Of a DNA stretch of 6,258 nucleotides, positions 5,927-6,258 are shown in pieces (within the stretch, counting starts at the first letter, position 1; every line of letters starts with the position of its first letter). The notes under the pieces are model-generated. The model was not told the origin of the DNA. It was given only the letters and a program-made list of their open reading frames with translations, and made no database searches. The translations under genes were made by a program, and so were the position numbers. This DNA comes from Acidobacteria bacterium RIFCSPHIGHO2_01_FULL_67_28 (GTDB lineage: Bacteria > Acidobacteriota > Terriglobia > Acidiferrales > 2-02-FULL-67-57), in the NCBI GenBank assembly GCA_001766965.1, contig MEKM01000058.1, positions 11,117 through 17,374 on the forward strand. The letters run 5' to 3'.

Positions 5927-6258
5927 CTAGCGCAGGAAGCCGAGCGACCCGGCCAGCCGCAGCACCTCTTCGCGGCCGACCGCCAGCGTGGCACCGCTGA
6001 TCTCGCGGTCGGATTCCAGGTACTCGCGCAGGTAGGCGGCGGCCAGCGCGGCGGTTTCCTGGTCGGTGAGCGGGCGGCCGGCTCGCTCGCGGAACTCCCC
6101 GAAGGCCGGATGCGCCAGCGCCACCACCACCCCGCGGCCGTTCACCAGGAACTTGCAGTCAATGGTGTCGCTGTGCCGGGTGGCGATGGCCGACCACAGG
6201 TGCGAGAAGCGCACCGTGTGCTCTTCCCGGGTCAGCCGCGAGCGCACGCTGAAGGGCG
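5927..6258 (-). CDS. Unrecognised protein, N-terminus beyond the right edge (partial)
   Basis: The minus-strand frame is open from the window edge to TAG at 5927-5929, showing 109 codons. A GTG at 6247 could start it, but the bases before it (CGCCCTTCAGC on the minus strand) hold no Shine-Dalgarno, and the frame continues upstream as Pro-Phe-Ser. The real start is therefore more likely outside the window. The visible part begins with a probable beta region (TVRFSHLWSAIATRHSDTID, then CKFLVNGRGVVVALAHPAF). It is followed by a helical stretch, PLTDQETAALAAAYLREYLE, and ends EVLRLAGSLGFLR. There are no membrane segments, and I see no catalytic motif I can name. It is probably a soluble alpha/beta protein. 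A run of five Ts lies just after its stop on the minus strand (5920-5916), but only a weak GGCT/AGCC stem precedes it. The codon pattern is in keeping with the neighbouring genes. Function unknown. Confidence 0.75.
   Translation of the reverse strand, partial: PFSVRSRLTREEHTVRFSHLWSAIATRHSDTIDCKFLVNGRGVVVALAHPAFGEFRERAGRPLTDQETAALAAAYLREYLESDREISGATLAVGREEVLRLAGSLGFLR

Noticed and set aside
5915..5940. Intrinsic terminator for the right-edge gene using the five-T run after its stop
   Set aside because: The T-run (minus strand 5920-5916) is preceded only by a 4-bp GGCT/AGCC stem with a 9-base loop, too weak to call a terminator.
5812..5994. A 60-codon minus-strand open frame across the zinc-ribbon gene
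   Set aside because: Ser/Arg/Cys-rich translation with no ribosome site. It overlaps both the small plus-strand gene and the partial gene at the right edge.
1..6258. CRISPR arrays, tRNA or rRNA genes, insertion sequences, direct repeats or toxin-antitoxin pairs
   Set aside because: I found no regularly spaced repeats, no cloverleaf or rRNA-like stretch, no transposase motif and no terminal inverted repeats. Nearly every base is within a protein gene or a short regulatory gap.

Overview
This is a compact, GC-rich (roughly two-thirds G+C by eye) bacterial chromosomal segment with no RNA genes, mobile elements or CRISPR. It holds four complete protein genes of clear shape, one complete small gene starting with GTG, one gene cut by the right edge, and possibly the last codons of a gene cut by the left edge. 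The source looks like an uncultured or soil-type Acidobacteriota. I infer this from the GC content, the style of the coiled-coil hypothetical protein, the LonC/LonB-like protease and the tiny CxH...CxxC zinc-ribbon protein. Other GC-rich phyla cannot be excluded from one window.

Layout, left to right. (1) At 45-872 (+) is a single-pass membrane protein with a long coiled coil and a conserved-looking C-terminal domain of unknown function. It may be translationally coupled (TAATG) to a gene ending at base 45. (2) It converges, with only a 6-base gap, on a two-gene minus-strand operon. That operon starts at 4413 with an AI-2E/PerM-family membrane transporter, followed 10 bases later by a Lon-family protease (start 3359, end 879). 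The protease Shine-Dalgarno overlaps the transporter stop codon. (3) A 69-base divergent intergenic region (4414-4482) holds a perfect 10-base palindrome, CATTATAATG. It supplies a consensus -10 box on both strands and so looks like one symmetric bidirectional promoter. (4) At 4483-5709 (+) is a Spinster-like major facilitator transporter. (5) At 5753-5914 (+) is a 53-residue zinc-ribbon-like protein with its own extended -10 promoter (TGCTATAAT). (6) It converges on an unrecognised gene (5927 to the right edge, minus).

How the genes may work together. The transporter-protease pair is the only probable operon wholly inside the window. A membrane-protein and protein quality-control theme is possible but is inference only. 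The most interesting points are the symmetric divergent promoter, the protease with an altered Walker A motif but an intact Ser-Lys proteolytic dyad, a hairpin for the first gene's transcript that lies inside the protease coding sequence, and three proteins without an assigned function. I see no strong evidence for a wholly new multi-gene system; most of the window is ordinary chromosomal core with some uncharacterised families.
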